Source of the DNA: Streptomyces sp. ADI96-02
GTDB taxonomy: Bacteria; Actinomycetota; Actinomycetes; Streptomycetales; Streptomycetaceae
Reading direction: 5' to 3'
Length of the DNA stretch: 64,000 nucleotides
NCBI RefSeq assembly: GCF_003846185.1
Contig: NZ_ML123034.1
Span: 5,255,681 to 5,319,680 of the forward strand
Both the position numbers and the translations under genes were made by a program. This document shows, piece by piece, positions 17,210-24,917 of this stretch; the first letter of the stretch is position 1; each line of letters starts with the position of its first letter. The notes beneath the pieces were generated by a model, which did no database searches, was not told the origin of the DNA, and worked only from the letters and a program-made list of their open reading frames with translations.

Positions 17210-18385
17210 ATGCCCGAGTCCCAGGCCCCTGTTCCCCGTTTCACCTGGGCCCAGGTGTCGTCCCGCCGACTCGCCCGCAGCGGCCTTTCCCGCCCCCTCG
17301 ACGGCGCCGGCCCCCAAGACGTGGTGTCCGCCCTGTGCGGGGCGCACGCCCAGGTGCTGTCCGCCGGTGAACAGTCCGTCGCCATGCGGATTCCCGGAGC
17401 CACCCGGGCCACGGTCCGTGACGCGCTGTGGACGGAACGGACCGTGGTGAAGTCCCGGGGCGCCCGCGGCACCGTGCATCTGCTCGCCGCCCGCGACCTG
17501 CCGATGTGGACCGGCGCGCTGTCCTCGATGCCCGACACCCGGAACATGCACCGCGGCGACGGGATGCTGACGCGCGAGCAGACCGAGCAGGTCATCGAGG
17601 GGCTCCGGGTCGTGCTCACCGACGCGGAGATGACCGCCGACGAACTGACCGACGCGCTCGCCGGCCACGTCGGCTCCTGGGCGGGCGACCGGGTCATGGA
17701 GGCGTTCCAGGGGATGTGGCCCCGGTGGTTCGAGGCCATGGACCTGGCGACCAACCAGGGCGTGCTGTGCTTCGGCCCGCAGCGCGGCCGGAAGGCGACG
17801 TACACCAGCCCCGCCCGGTGGCTGCCCGGCTTCACCCCCGCGCCCGCGGAGGTCGCCGTGCCCTGGCTGGTGACCAGCTACCTGCATGCCTACGGTCCGG
17901 CCACCCCGCAGCACCTCGCGCGCTGGCTCGCCATGCCGCGCCGCTGGGCCGCGGACACGTTCGCCGCCCTCGGCGACGCCCTCCAGGAGGTCGACCTGGA
18001 GGGCACCCGCTGCTGGGTCGTGGCGGGCGACACCGACATGCCGGAGAGCGAACCGCCGGAGGGGGTACGGCTGCTGCCCTACTTCGACGCCTACGGTGTC
18101 GCCGGCCACCCGCGTGAGCTGCTGTTCCCCGGCCGTGCCTTCGAGCGGGCGCTGGCGGGCGGCCAGGCGGGCAACTACCCCGTGCTGCTGATCGACGGAC
18201 TCGCCGCGGGCGTCTGGCACCAGCGCCGCTCGGGCCGCCGTATCCACATCACCGTGGAACCGCTGTCGCCTCTCACCGACCGGCAGCGGCGACTGCTGGA
18301 GGACGAGGTGGAGCGTGTCGGCGTGATCATGGAGGGCAAGCCGGAACTCACCGTCGGCACCGTGTCCGTGGGGCCGCACGCCTGA
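17210..18385 (+). CDS. HTH_42 (AlkZ-like) DNA glycosylase, paralogue 1: probable self-resistance
   Basis: 391 aa. ATG at 17210 follows GGAGAAGGAGAG. The protein has the tandem winged-helix organisation of the HTH_42 family (start FTWAQVSSRRLARSGL; end TVGTVSVGPHA). AlkZ and YcaQ remove bulky or crosslinking alkylpurine adducts with a Q-x-Q or Q-x-D motif. Here the equivalent segment is H46-A47-Q48 in CGAHAQVLS. AlkZ-like proteins in antibiotic clusters (azinomycin AlkZ, hedamycin HedH4) excise the specific adduct made by the cluster product. Presence of two such genes, plus the UvrA-like protein, argues for a DNA-alkylating product. An inverted repeat overlaps its 3' end. Confidence 0.87.
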   Translation: MPESQAPVPRFTWAQVSSRRLARSGLSRPLDGAGPQDVVSALCGAHAQVLSAGEQSVAMRIPGATRATVRDALWTERTVVKSRGARGTVHLLAARDLPMWTGALSSMPDTRNMHRGDGMLTREQTEQVIEGLRVVLTDAEMTADELTDALAGHVGSWAGDRVMEAFQGMWPRWFEAMDLATNQGVLCFGPQRGRKATYTSPARWLPGFTPAPAEVAVPWLVTSYLHAYGPATPQHLARWLAMPRRWAADTFAALGDALQEVDLEGTRCWVVAGDTDMPESEPPEGVRLLPYFDAYGVAGHPRELLFPGRAFERALAGGQAGNYPVLLIDGLAAGVWHQRRSGRRIHITVEPLSPLTDRQRRLLEDEVERVGVIMEGKPELTVGTVSVGPHA

Positions 18386-18400
18386 TCCGGCCCCACGGAC
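18364..18400. terminator. Hairpin overlapping the 3' end of the glycosylase gene
   Basis: 13-bp perfect stem (18364-18376 with 18388-18400), 11-nt loop that contains the stop codon. Between convergent glycosylase (+) and 4-ketoreductase (-). Confidence 0.65.
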
Positions 18401-18430
18401 GGGCTCGGCCCTGGAGCCGATCGGACCCGC

Positions 18431-19414
18431 TCAGCCCCGTCCGCCGGCGGCCAGCCAGGTGTCCCGCAGCGAGCGGTCGAGGCTGATGCGGGCGCGCCAG
18501 CCCAGCAGGCGCTCCGCCTCCGCGACGTCGGTGCGCACCCAGTCCCCGCCGAGGCCCACCCCGGCTCCCGGGCCCGGGGGCCGCTCCACCACCGCGCCGG
18601 GCGGCAGACCCGCCGCGCACCGGAACGCGGTGACCAGCTCGGCCACGGGCGTGGCGATCCCGCTGCCGATCGTGACCGCGCGCCCGCGCACCTGCCTGCG
18701 CGGCGACGCGGCCGCCACGACGGCGTCGGCCACATCCCGTACGTCCACGAAGTCGCGGGCGGCGTCCGCGACGACGATCCGCGCGGGCGCGCCGTTGTCC
18801 GCGTACCGTCGGAACGCGGACAGCAGGTGTCCCACGAAGCTCGCGGGAGACGGATGGGGGCCGCACACACTGGCCACCCGCAGGACCACCGCGTCCATCC
18901 GGCCGGTGGCCGACGCGGCATCGAGCACGGCCCGAGAGCCGTCGAGCTTGCTGCGCCCGTACGATCCCGTCGGACGCGGTTCGACCCCGCCGCCCAGCAG
19001 AGTCCCACGCGGCACGGGACCGAACTCGTGGACCGTGCCGATGTGGACGAGGCGCACCGGCCAGGGAAGCAGCGCGACGGCGTCCAGCAGCCGCCGCACG
19101 GCCGTCACGTTCGTCCGCCGCAGCGCCTCCTCCGGGCGGTCCCAGCCGTCGGTGGCGTTGGCCCCGTCGGTGGCGTTGACCACCGTGCGCACCCCTTCGT
19201 CGCGAAGCAGCCGGGCCAGCTCCCGCGTCGGTACCGCGGTCAGGTCCACCGGGCGGAACGCGTCCGGCGGCAGGTGCGGCGCCGGGTGCCGGGCGAGGGA
19301 CAGGACCCGGGAGGCGCCCCGCGCGAACGCCGCGTGGACATGGCTGCCGACCCACCCGGTGCCGCCCAGCACGGCCACCGCGTCCCCGGCGCCCGGTTGG
19401 CTCACCGGGCTCAC
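18431..19414 (-). CDS. NDP-hexose 4-ketoreductase (EvaE-like SDR)
   Basis: 327 aa. The GTG at 19414 overlaps the TGA of the upstream epimerase (GTGA), indicating translational coupling and deciding the start. Rossmann motif GGTGWVGSHV near residue 17, and the catalytic YGRSK (Tyr-x3-Lys) near residue 175. It belongs to the extended-SDR NDP-4-ketohexose reductases of deoxysugar pathways, which perform the last step before glycosyl transfer. With epimerase and N-methyltransferase it forms a leftward sugar operon. The cluster may need two different 4-reductions for two sugars, but this is the only clear member. Confidence 0.88.
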   Translation of the reverse strand: MSPVSQPGAGDAVAVLGGTGWVGSHVHAAFARGASRVLSLARHPAPHLPPDAFRPVDLTAVPTRELARLLRDEGVRTVVNATDGANATDGWDRPEEALRRTNVTAVRRLLDAVALLPWPVRLVHIGTVHEFGPVPRGTLLGGGVEPRPTGSYGRSKLDGSRAVLDAASATGRMDAVVLRVASVCGPHPSPASFVGHLLSAFRRYADNGAPARIVVADAARDFVDVRDVADAVVAAASPRRQVRGRAVTIGSGIATPVAELVTAFRCAAGLPPGAVVERPPGPGAGVGLGGDWVRTDVAEAERLLGWRARISLDRSLRDTWLAAGGRG

Positions 19415-20031
19415 CGCCGGGCCCCGGCAGCGGCGGCGAGGCGGACGTCCTGCTCGCGGCACACCGCGTAGTCGGGCAGCAGGCCGCGCTCCCGGGCCTC
19501 GGCGAGCGTCGGGGCCGCCCGGTCGCGCTCGGAGAGCACCATGGCCTCCCGGTCGTCCAGCGGGAGCGCCAGGTCCCGGTCGAGGGGGGAGACAGCCCGT
19601 TCGCGGGACGGCTCGTAGCTCCGCGACAGGGTGTAGTGCATCGTGGCGTGGTCTTGCAGGGCCACGAAGAGGTGGCCCACGCCCACGGGGAGGTACAGCG
19701 CGCGGCACTCCTCCTCGTCCAGAACCACGGTGTCCCAGGAGCCGAAGGTGGGCGACCCCACGCGCAGGTCCACCACCGCGTCCAGAACCTGTCCGCGCGA
19801 GCAGAAGACGTACTTGGCGCAGCCCGCCGGGGTGGCCGTGTAGTGCACACCCCGGACGACGCCACGGCGCGAGACGCTGTAGCTGATTTGCTCGACGGGG
19901 AACAGCGGGTGGCCGCGGGCCTCCGCGAAGGCGGGCTGCTGGAACGGGGAGAGGAACCGTCCCCGCTCGTCGGGGAAGATCTCGGGCGTGAACTCCAGGG
20001 CACCGCCGACGGCGAGTTCTCGTACGCGCAT
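19411..20031 (-). CDS. dTDP-4-keto-6-deoxyhexose 5- (3,5-)epimerase (RmlC/EvaD-like)
   Basis: 206 aa from the ATG at 20031, preceded by a G-rich ribosome site. RmlC-fold features: the catalytic His in VRGVHY, Asp in DAVVDLRVGSPTFG, the LYLPVGVGHLF segment and the Tyr in TMHYTLS. Enzymes of this type invert C-5 (and often C-3) of 4-keto sugars to give L-configured products. EvaD performs the C-5 step in vancosamine biosynthesis, so this gene supports an L-vancosamine-type sugar. It starts 11 bp after the N-methyltransferase stop. Confidence 0.92.
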   Translation of the reverse strand: MRVRELAVGGALEFTPEIFPDERGRFLSPFQQPAFAEARGHPLFPVEQISYSVSRRGVVRGVHYTATPAGCAKYVFCSRGQVLDAVVDLRVGSPTFGSWDTVVLDEEECRALYLPVGVGHLFVALQDHATMHYTLSRSYEPSRERAVSPLDRDLALPLDDREAMVLSERDRAAPTLAEARERGLLPDYAVCREQDVRLAAAAGARR

Positions 20032-20041
20032 ACCCGCCCCC

Positions 20042-20809
20042 TCAGCGATCCGCTGCCCGGACACCGACGAAGAGCCCCACGCCACGCCCGTCGGGCGGCG
20101 GCAGGTACTCCACGGTGCAGCCGGCCCGGGTGAACGCGGTCTCGTACTCGTCCCGGCGGAACAGCGTGAGGTCGTGGACGTCCGTGAAATGCCGCACACC
20201 CGTGTCGGCGTCCGCGACGAGGTAGTGGGCCTCGATCCGGCAGCCTCGGCCCTCCCGGACCAAGGTGGCGTGCGACATCCTGGCGATGCCCGTCCCGTCC
20301 ACAGTGGCGAGGTCGCTCATGACCTGGCGCGGGGTGAACCGTTCCGGGAAGCACCACGGCTCCACCACCAGGACGCCTCCCGGGTCGAGGTGCCGTGCGA
20401 AGCAGGCCACGGCCGAATTCAGCGTGTCCATCGTCGGCAGATAGCCGATCGAGGAGAACATGCAGGTGATGGCGGAGAAGCCACGATCCAGCAGGAATTC
20501 CGTCATATCCGCTTCGTGGAAGCGCGTTCCGGGGAGCGCCGTCCGAGCCTCGGCCAGCATGGAGGGCGCCAGATCCAGCCCCTCCACATGGGCGAACTCC
20601 TTCGCCAGGTACCGCAGATGGGAGCCAGTCCCGCAAGCGGCGTCCAGCAGTGACCGGGCCTGCGGGAACCGCTCGCGGATGATGCCGGTGATCTTCGCTG
20701 CGTCGGCGGCGTAGTCCTTGCCCCGGCCCCGGTAGACCGCCTCGTACAGTGCGCCCCGGCTGTAGATCGCGGACAGCGGGCTTTCCGGGGCGAGTCCGGT
20801 GCTGTTCAT
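20042..20809 (-). CDS. NDP-aminosugar N,N-dimethyltransferase (DesVI/TylM1-like)
   Basis: 255 aa. ATG at 20809 with GAGGAGG immediately upstream. Strong family resemblance to DesVI and TylM1: YEAVYRGRGKDYAADA near the N-terminus, SAM motif SLLDAACGTGSHL, SAITCMFSSIGYL, VVEPWCFPERFTP, VRHFTDVHDLTLF and a C-terminal GVGLFVGV. It transfers two methyls from SAM to the sugar 3-amino group, here giving a dimethylamino sugar. It is first in the leftward operon with epimerase and 4-ketoreductase and is separated from the upstream resistance gene by a terminator. Confidence 0.94.
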   Translation of the reverse strand: MNSTGLAPESPLSAIYSRGALYEAVYRGRGKDYAADAAKITGIIRERFPQARSLLDAACGTGSHLRYLAKEFAHVEGLDLAPSMLAEARTALPGTRFHEADMTEFLLDRGFSAITCMFSSIGYLPTMDTLNSAVACFARHLDPGGVLVVEPWCFPERFTPRQVMSDLATVDGTGIARMSHATLVREGRGCRIEAHYLVADADTGVRHFTDVHDLTLFRRDEYETAFTRAGCTVEYLPPPDGRGVGLFVGVRAADR

Positions 20810-20889
20810 GGGCCTCCTCGTCAGTGCCGGGCCCATTGCGGGACCGGGCGGGTCCGGGGGCGCCCGCGGTGTCCGGGCGCCCCGGACGA

Positions 20890-20926
20890 CGGTGCTCCAG
20901 CCGCCCGGAGCGCGGCTGGAGCACCG
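20890..20926 (-). terminator. Hairpin terminator after second DNA glycosylase gene
   Basis: Perfect 15-bp stem (20890-20904 with 20912-20926), 7-nt loop, directly after the glycosylase stop at 20928 in the minus-strand direction. It separates the dehydrogenase-glycosylase pair from the sugar operon. Confidence 0.8.
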
Positions 20927-20927
20927 C

Positions 20928-22013
20928 TCAGGCGAACGCGACCGTGCCCTCGCCCCCCGGCGAGGTGAACGCGAGGACGCGTTCGGCCTCCTCCCGCACC
21001 GCCGTGTGCCGCGCCGCCGACAGCTCCCGGAACGGCTCGACCCGCAGCCCCTCCTCGGCCAGGGACCAACTGCCGTGCACGAACCCGTCGACCAGGAACA
21101 GCGGGACGCCCATCGAGGAACGCGGCGCGATGCGTTTGCGGTCCTCGTCGGTGATGACGCGGCGGCGGTCGCGGTGGCCGAGGGCCGCGTTGTCGTACGC
21201 CGGGAGGAACCGCACCGGAGCGGGCTCGGCCGGGTCCGCCAAGGGCAGGTCCGGCAGATCGAACAGCTCGGCGCCGTGTTCGTCGCGGTAGGTGCGCAGC
21301 TCCGGCCGCAGCGGCGCGATCACCTCCCGCAGCCTGGTCAGACCGGACCACGCCTGTACGTCCATGACGCCGGCCGGGCCGAACGCCGCTAGATACCGCA
21401 GGACCATCGTGCGGGGGTCGGCCGGCGCCATGGGGACGCCGGTGAACTCCTCGGCGAGGGCCACGGGGGTTTCCCTGCGGTGCCCCCACGCGCCCCACAC
21501 GCTGTTGGGCGGCGGATGCACCAGTGGCTCGAGCAGTTCCAGCGCCTGGGCGAGCCGGGTCGCATCGCGGTCGGGGAACCCCGGTGCCAGGAGCTGTCCC
21601 AGCCCGCGCCGGGTCAGCGTGCCGCCGCCCAGCGCGTTCCGCCCGGCCTCCGCCAGGAGGCCGGGGTCGACGCCCTCGACCTCCTGCGCGTAGTACGGGT
21701 GAGTGAGCGCGACGCCCACCACCGGCTGCACGGTGGGCCGCAGCCAGGCGAAGTCGGATGCCGCCAGGATGTGCTGGGTGCGGCGCAGGACGGTCGAGCG
21801 CACCACTTCCCGTCGGGTGAGCAGCTCGGTGAGCGCGCTGTGTCGGAAGTCCGCGATCCTGGTCCACAGTCCCACGTAGGGCCAGTTGGGCTCCTGGCCC
21901 TGGACCGCCACCAGTCGGCGCACCACGTCCAGGGCCGGCAGGTCAGTGCGTTGCAGCAGGAACTGCCGTCGCAGAAGGGTGCGGTTGAGCGTCCGCCGGT
22001 CGAGGACTTTCAC
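20928..22013 (-). CDS. HTH_42 (AlkZ-like) DNA glycosylase, paralogue 2: probable self-resistance
   Basis: 361 aa. The GTG at 22013 overlaps the TGA of the upstream dehydrogenase (GTGA). The N-terminus VKVLDRRTLNRTLLRRQFLL leads to VAVQGQEPNWPYVGLW, in which Q38-G39-Q40 matches the Q-x-Q catalytic motif of AlkZ. The rest (FRHSALTELLTRREVVRSTV, FLPAYDNAALGHRDR, LFLVDGFVHGSW) is typical of the winged-helix HTH_42 family. It is expected to excise bulky alkyl-guanine adducts formed by the cluster product. It differs from paralogue 1 in the active-site pair, suggesting a division of labour. Confidence 0.87.
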   Translation of the reverse strand: MKVLDRRTLNRTLLRRQFLLQRTDLPALDVVRRLVAVQGQEPNWPYVGLWTRIADFRHSALTELLTRREVVRSTVLRRTQHILAASDFAWLRPTVQPVVGVALTHPYYAQEVEGVDPGLLAEAGRNALGGGTLTRRGLGQLLAPGFPDRDATRLAQALELLEPLVHPPPNSVWGAWGHRRETPVALAEEFTGVPMAPADPRTMVLRYLAAFGPAGVMDVQAWSGLTRLREVIAPLRPELRTYRDEHGAELFDLPDLPLADPAEPAPVRFLPAYDNAALGHRDRRRVITDEDRKRIAPRSSMGVPLFLVDGFVHGSWSLAEEGLRVEPFRELSAARHTAVREEAERVLAFTSPGGEGTVAFA

Positions 22014-23047
22014 GCGGAGGTCTTCACGGCGACGTTGCCGCGGTGCTCCCCGGCGAGCAGCGCGAGGAGCGCGGGGGCCGCCTGAGCGATGCCGCCCTCG
22101 ACGACGGTCTGCGGGAAGGTGAACCGGCCCTGGGCCAGCCAGCCGGCGAACGCCTCGGTCCACGCCTGGACCTGCTCGCCGGTGTGATACGTGGCGAAAG
22201 GCTTGAGGTCGAGGTGCTTGGTGATGGCGGTGAGGAGGTCCAGCCGCGGAGCTCCGCCGCTGCCGCCGATCTGCCCGGCAAGCGCCCCGCACAGGGCGAA
22301 CCGGGCATGCGGGGCCGCGGCATGGATCGCGGCCTCGAACTGCTCCCCGCCCACGTTGTCGAAGAACACGGAGATGCCCGTCGGCGCCAGGTCCCGCAGT
22401 TGGTCCGCGACCGGCCCGTCGTGGTAGTCGAACGCCGCGTCGAAGCCGAGCTCCTCCACCAGGTACCGGACCTTCTCCGGGCTCCCCGCGCTGCCGATCA
22501 CCCGGGCGGCGCCCCGACAGCGGGCGATCTGGCCGGCCAGCGAGCCGACGCCGCCCGCCGCCCCCGAGACGAACACCACGTCGTCGGGTCCGGCCTGGGC
22601 GAGCGTCGCCATGCCGTAGTAGGCCGTCGTCCCCTGGCTGAGGTAGTACGACGGGCTCGGGAAGAGGTCCCGGTCGAGGCGGTGGAAGGCCGCGGCCGGA
22701 CCCACGTGGTACTCGGCCCAGCCCTGCATGGTCTGGACGAGGTCGCCCACCGCCAGGTCCGGGCTCTGCGAGTGCACGACGGTGCCGATCTCGCCGCCCC
22801 CGATCCGGCCGCCGACGGTGTACGGCGGCACCGGCAGCGGGCAGTCGGGGCGCATCAGGTCCTGGTAGGCGGCGGCCACACCGACGTAGTCGATACGCAC
22901 CGCCACGTCGCCGGGGCCGGGCTGCCCCATCTTCACCTCGGCCAGTTCGAAGTGCGCGGGGGTCGCGGCCTCGTCGGGGCCCAGGTGGCGGGTCAGCCGG
23001 ACCTCCCGTGCCGTGTCGGGGACGGCTGTCTCCGTGGGCGTGCTCAT
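22010..23047 (-). CDS. MDR-family NADPH-dependent oxidoreductase (PTGR/enoyl-reductase-like)
   Basis: 345 aa. ATG at 23047, GAGGAG 4 bp upstream. N-terminal GroES-like domain (VRIDYVGVAAAYQDLMRPDC); nucleotide motif SGAAGGVGSLAGQIA near residue 165; FFDNVGGEQFEAAI is diagnostic of the zinc-independent PTGR/quinone-oxidoreductase branch. These reduce alpha,beta-unsaturated ketones, enoyl thioesters or quinones. Possible jobs are reduction of the starter or side-chain double bond, or quinone reduction linked to resistance. Its tight coupling to the DNA glycosylase gene favours a detoxification link, but this is inference. Confidence 0.88.
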   Translation of the reverse strand: MSTPTETAVPDTAREVRLTRHLGPDEAATPAHFELAEVKMGQPGPGDVAVRIDYVGVAAAYQDLMRPDCPLPVPPYTVGGRIGGGEIGTVVHSQSPDLAVGDLVQTMQGWAEYHVGPAAAFHRLDRDLFPSPSYYLSQGTTAYYGMATLAQAGPDDVVFVSGAAGGVGSLAGQIARCRGAARVIGSAGSPEKVRYLVEELGFDAAFDYHDGPVADQLRDLAPTGISVFFDNVGGEQFEAAIHAAAPHARFALCGALAGQIGGSGGAPRLDLLTAITKHLDLKPFATYHTGEQVQAWTEAFAGWLAQGRFTFPQTVVEGGIAQAAPALLALLAGEHRGNVAVKTSA

Positions 23048-23232
23048 CGCTCTCCTCGTGGTCGTGACGGGGTCGTCCGTCCATGGTGCGCGACCTGCCT
23101 CGACCAGCCGTCGAAACCGGGTGGAGGCGCCCCGCCGGGTCGACTTCGAGCGGGCTTCGAGGAGCGGCACGTACGGTGCGCGTCCCCGGCACGGGAAATT
23201 CGGCCCGGGCCACGACGCAGGGGAGGAACCGC
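23048..23232. promoter_or_regulatory. Divergent promoter region (oxidoreductase-resistance / barrel-glycosyltransferase)
   Basis: 185 bp between divergent starts at 23047 and 23233. Confidence 0.35.
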
Positions 23233-23628
23233 GTGGAGCAGCAGGAGACCGGGGACACCGCCGCGGGCACGACGCCCGCGCACAGGGGACCCGTCGGCAC
23301 CTGGCAGGAGCGATTCCGCCTGCCCGACGGCGAGTTCGTCAGCACGGTCCATCTGACGCCGGGCGGGCGGGCCTTCATCCTGCGCGGCCCCGCCCCCGGT
23401 GGCAACGGCGCCGGCACCTGGGAGCCGCACGGCGAGAGCGGCTTCGCCTACCGCATCGCCGAGCGACTGGTCGACGAGGACGGCGCCTACGCGGGGTGGG
23501 TGGATATCGACCACCGTGCGGAACTCGACGGCGACACCTTCACCAGCAGCGGCACGTCCGCCGTCTACGACGCCGAGGACAACCTCACCGTCCGGGTGCA
23601 GGTCGAGGCGAGCGGCTCCCGGGTGTGA
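23233..23628 (+). CDS. Small cytosolic beta-barrel-like protein (paralogue of the secreted protein at 10136)
   Basis: 131 aa, GTG at 23233 with GGGAGGA upstream; no signal peptide. The pattern PVGTWQERF, GAGTWEPHGESGFAYR, VDEDGAYAGWVDI, TFTSSGTSAVYDAEDNLT indicates an eight-stranded, lipocalin/allene-oxide-cyclase-like barrel, shared with the secreted paralogue. Small barrels of this kind are known as cyclases in other polyketide pathways. It lies 75 bp upstream of a glycosyltransferase in what looks like one operon. A pyran-ring or stereochemistry-setting role is a hypothesis. Confidence 0.7.
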   Translation: MEQQETGDTAAGTTPAHRGPVGTWQERFRLPDGEFVSTVHLTPGGRAFILRGPAPGGNGAGTWEPHGESGFAYRIAERLVDEDGAYAGWVDIDHRAELDGDTFTSSGTSAVYDAEDNLTVRVQVEASGSRV

Positions 23629-23703
23629 GGCCGGCCCGGCACCGGGCCCCCGGCGTCCGTCCCACCGCATTTCGTCCTACCAACCGAGCTTGAGGAGAGA
23701 GCT

Positions 23704-24849
23704 GTGCGCATCCTGTTCTTCACCGGCGGCGGCCGTGCGACCGTGCACGCCCTCGTGCCGCTGGCCTCGGCCTGCCGCACCGAGGGGCACACTGTCGTCG
23801 TCGCCGTACCGGACGAGGACATCCAGGCCGTCACGGAGCTGGGGCTCCCCGCCATCGCCGTGTCCGCGAAAGGCGTCTTCCAGGCCATGTTCTGGGACCG
23901 CGAGGGCCGCAAGCTCGACCGGCCGCGCGGCGAGACGGCTGAACTGGAGTTCGCCAGCCGCGGGTTCGCGCGGATGGCGGCCGACAGCTTCGGCGCCCTG
24001 GTGGAGCTGACCGACCACTGGAAGCCCGATCTCGTCGTCGGCGGCACCCGCAACTACGGCGCGGCGCTCATCGCCCACCACCTGGGCGTCCCGTACGCCG
24101 TCCAGGCCTGGGACGGCCTCGAACGCGAGCCCAGCGACCGGGAGTTCGCCAGCGACGAGTTGCGGCCCGAACTGGACGCCCTCGGGCTGGACCGGGTCCC
24201 CGTCGAGGACCTGTACATCCACATCACCCCGCCCAGCGTGCGTCCGGCCGACGCCGAGCCCGCCGAGCACATGCGGTGGAGCCCCGGTGGCACCCAGACA
24301 CCGCTGGAGCCGTGGATGTTCCGGAGGGACGGCCGTCCGCGGGTGCTCGTCACCTCCGGGTCGCGCGCCGCGATGATCGACACGCTGGGCGTGGCCTTCT
24401 TCCGGCCGCTGCTGGACAGCCCCACCCTGCGTGAGACGGACCTGCTCGTCGCCACCAAGGACGAGGTGGCGGAGCAGTTGCGCGCGGAATGGCCCGACGT
24501 CAGGGCCGGCTTCCTGCCGTTGGACGCCGTGATGCCCGCCTGCGATCTGCTGATCCACCACGGCGGCGGGCAGACCTGCATGACGGCGGTCAACGCCGGG
24601 GTGCCGCAGCTGGTCTTCGCCGACATGCTGGCGTCGGCCATCCCGATGAAGCGCATCGACGCCTACGGGGCCTCCATCACGCTCAATCTGAACGAGCCGC
24701 CGGAGCGCGTCGAGAAGGCGCTGGGGGAGTTGCTGAACACTCCTTCCTACCGGGAGCGTGCCGCCGACCTGGCGCGTGAGAACGCGGCACAGAAACGCCC
24801 CTCCGAGATCGTCGCGATCCTGGAGGGGCTGGTGGAGAAGGCCCGCTGA
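23704..24849 (+). CDS. Glycosyltransferase 2 (GT1 family, UrdGT2/SnogE-like)
   Basis: 381 aa, GTG at 23704 after GAGGAGAGAG. N-terminal MRILFFTGGGRATVHALVPLASA; donor-binding C-terminal domain with VLVTSGSRA and LLIHHGGGQTCMTAV, close to the HHGG signature. It is shorter and distinct from transferase 1, resembling transferases of aromatic polyketide clusters including C-glycosylating ones. With two transferases and one complete aminosugar pathway, two sugars (for example vancosamine- and angolosamine-type) are plausible. It ends at a strong hairpin. Confidence 0.9.
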   Translation: MRILFFTGGGRATVHALVPLASACRTEGHTVVVAVPDEDIQAVTELGLPAIAVSAKGVFQAMFWDREGRKLDRPRGETAELEFASRGFARMAADSFGALVELTDHWKPDLVVGGTRNYGAALIAHHLGVPYAVQAWDGLEREPSDREFASDELRPELDALGLDRVPVEDLYIHITPPSVRPADAEPAEHMRWSPGGTQTPLEPWMFRRDGRPRVLVTSGSRAAMIDTLGVAFFRPLLDSPTLRETDLLVATKDEVAEQLRAEWPDVRAGFLPLDAVMPACDLLIHHGGGQTCMTAVNAGVPQLVFADMLASAIPMKRIDAYGASITLNLNEPPERVEKALGELLNTPSYRERAADLARENAAQKRPSEIVAILEGLVEKAR

Positions 24850-24860
24850 CGGCCGGACAC

Positions 24861-24911
24861 CGCGGGACCGGACGCCGGACGCCTGGGGGGTCGCCGGCGT
24901 CCGGTCCCGCG
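24861..24911. terminator. Bidirectional hairpin terminator
   Basis: Perfect 18-bp stem (24861-24878 with 24894-24911), 15-nt loop, between convergent glycosyltransferase 2 (+) and the NmrA-like gene (-). Confidence 0.85.
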
Positions 24912-24917
24912 TCCCGG

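Noticed and set aside
15670..17835. 721-codon minus-strand open frame and its plus-strand counterpart
   Set aside because: Overlaps glycosyltransferase 1 and the first DNA glycosylase in wrong frames; low-complexity Arg/Gly/Ala product, no ribosome site.
18348..20924. 858-codon minus-strand frame over the sugar operon
   Set aside because: Out of frame with three clear sugar genes (4-ketoreductase, epimerase, N-methyltransferase), which have motifs and coupled starts.
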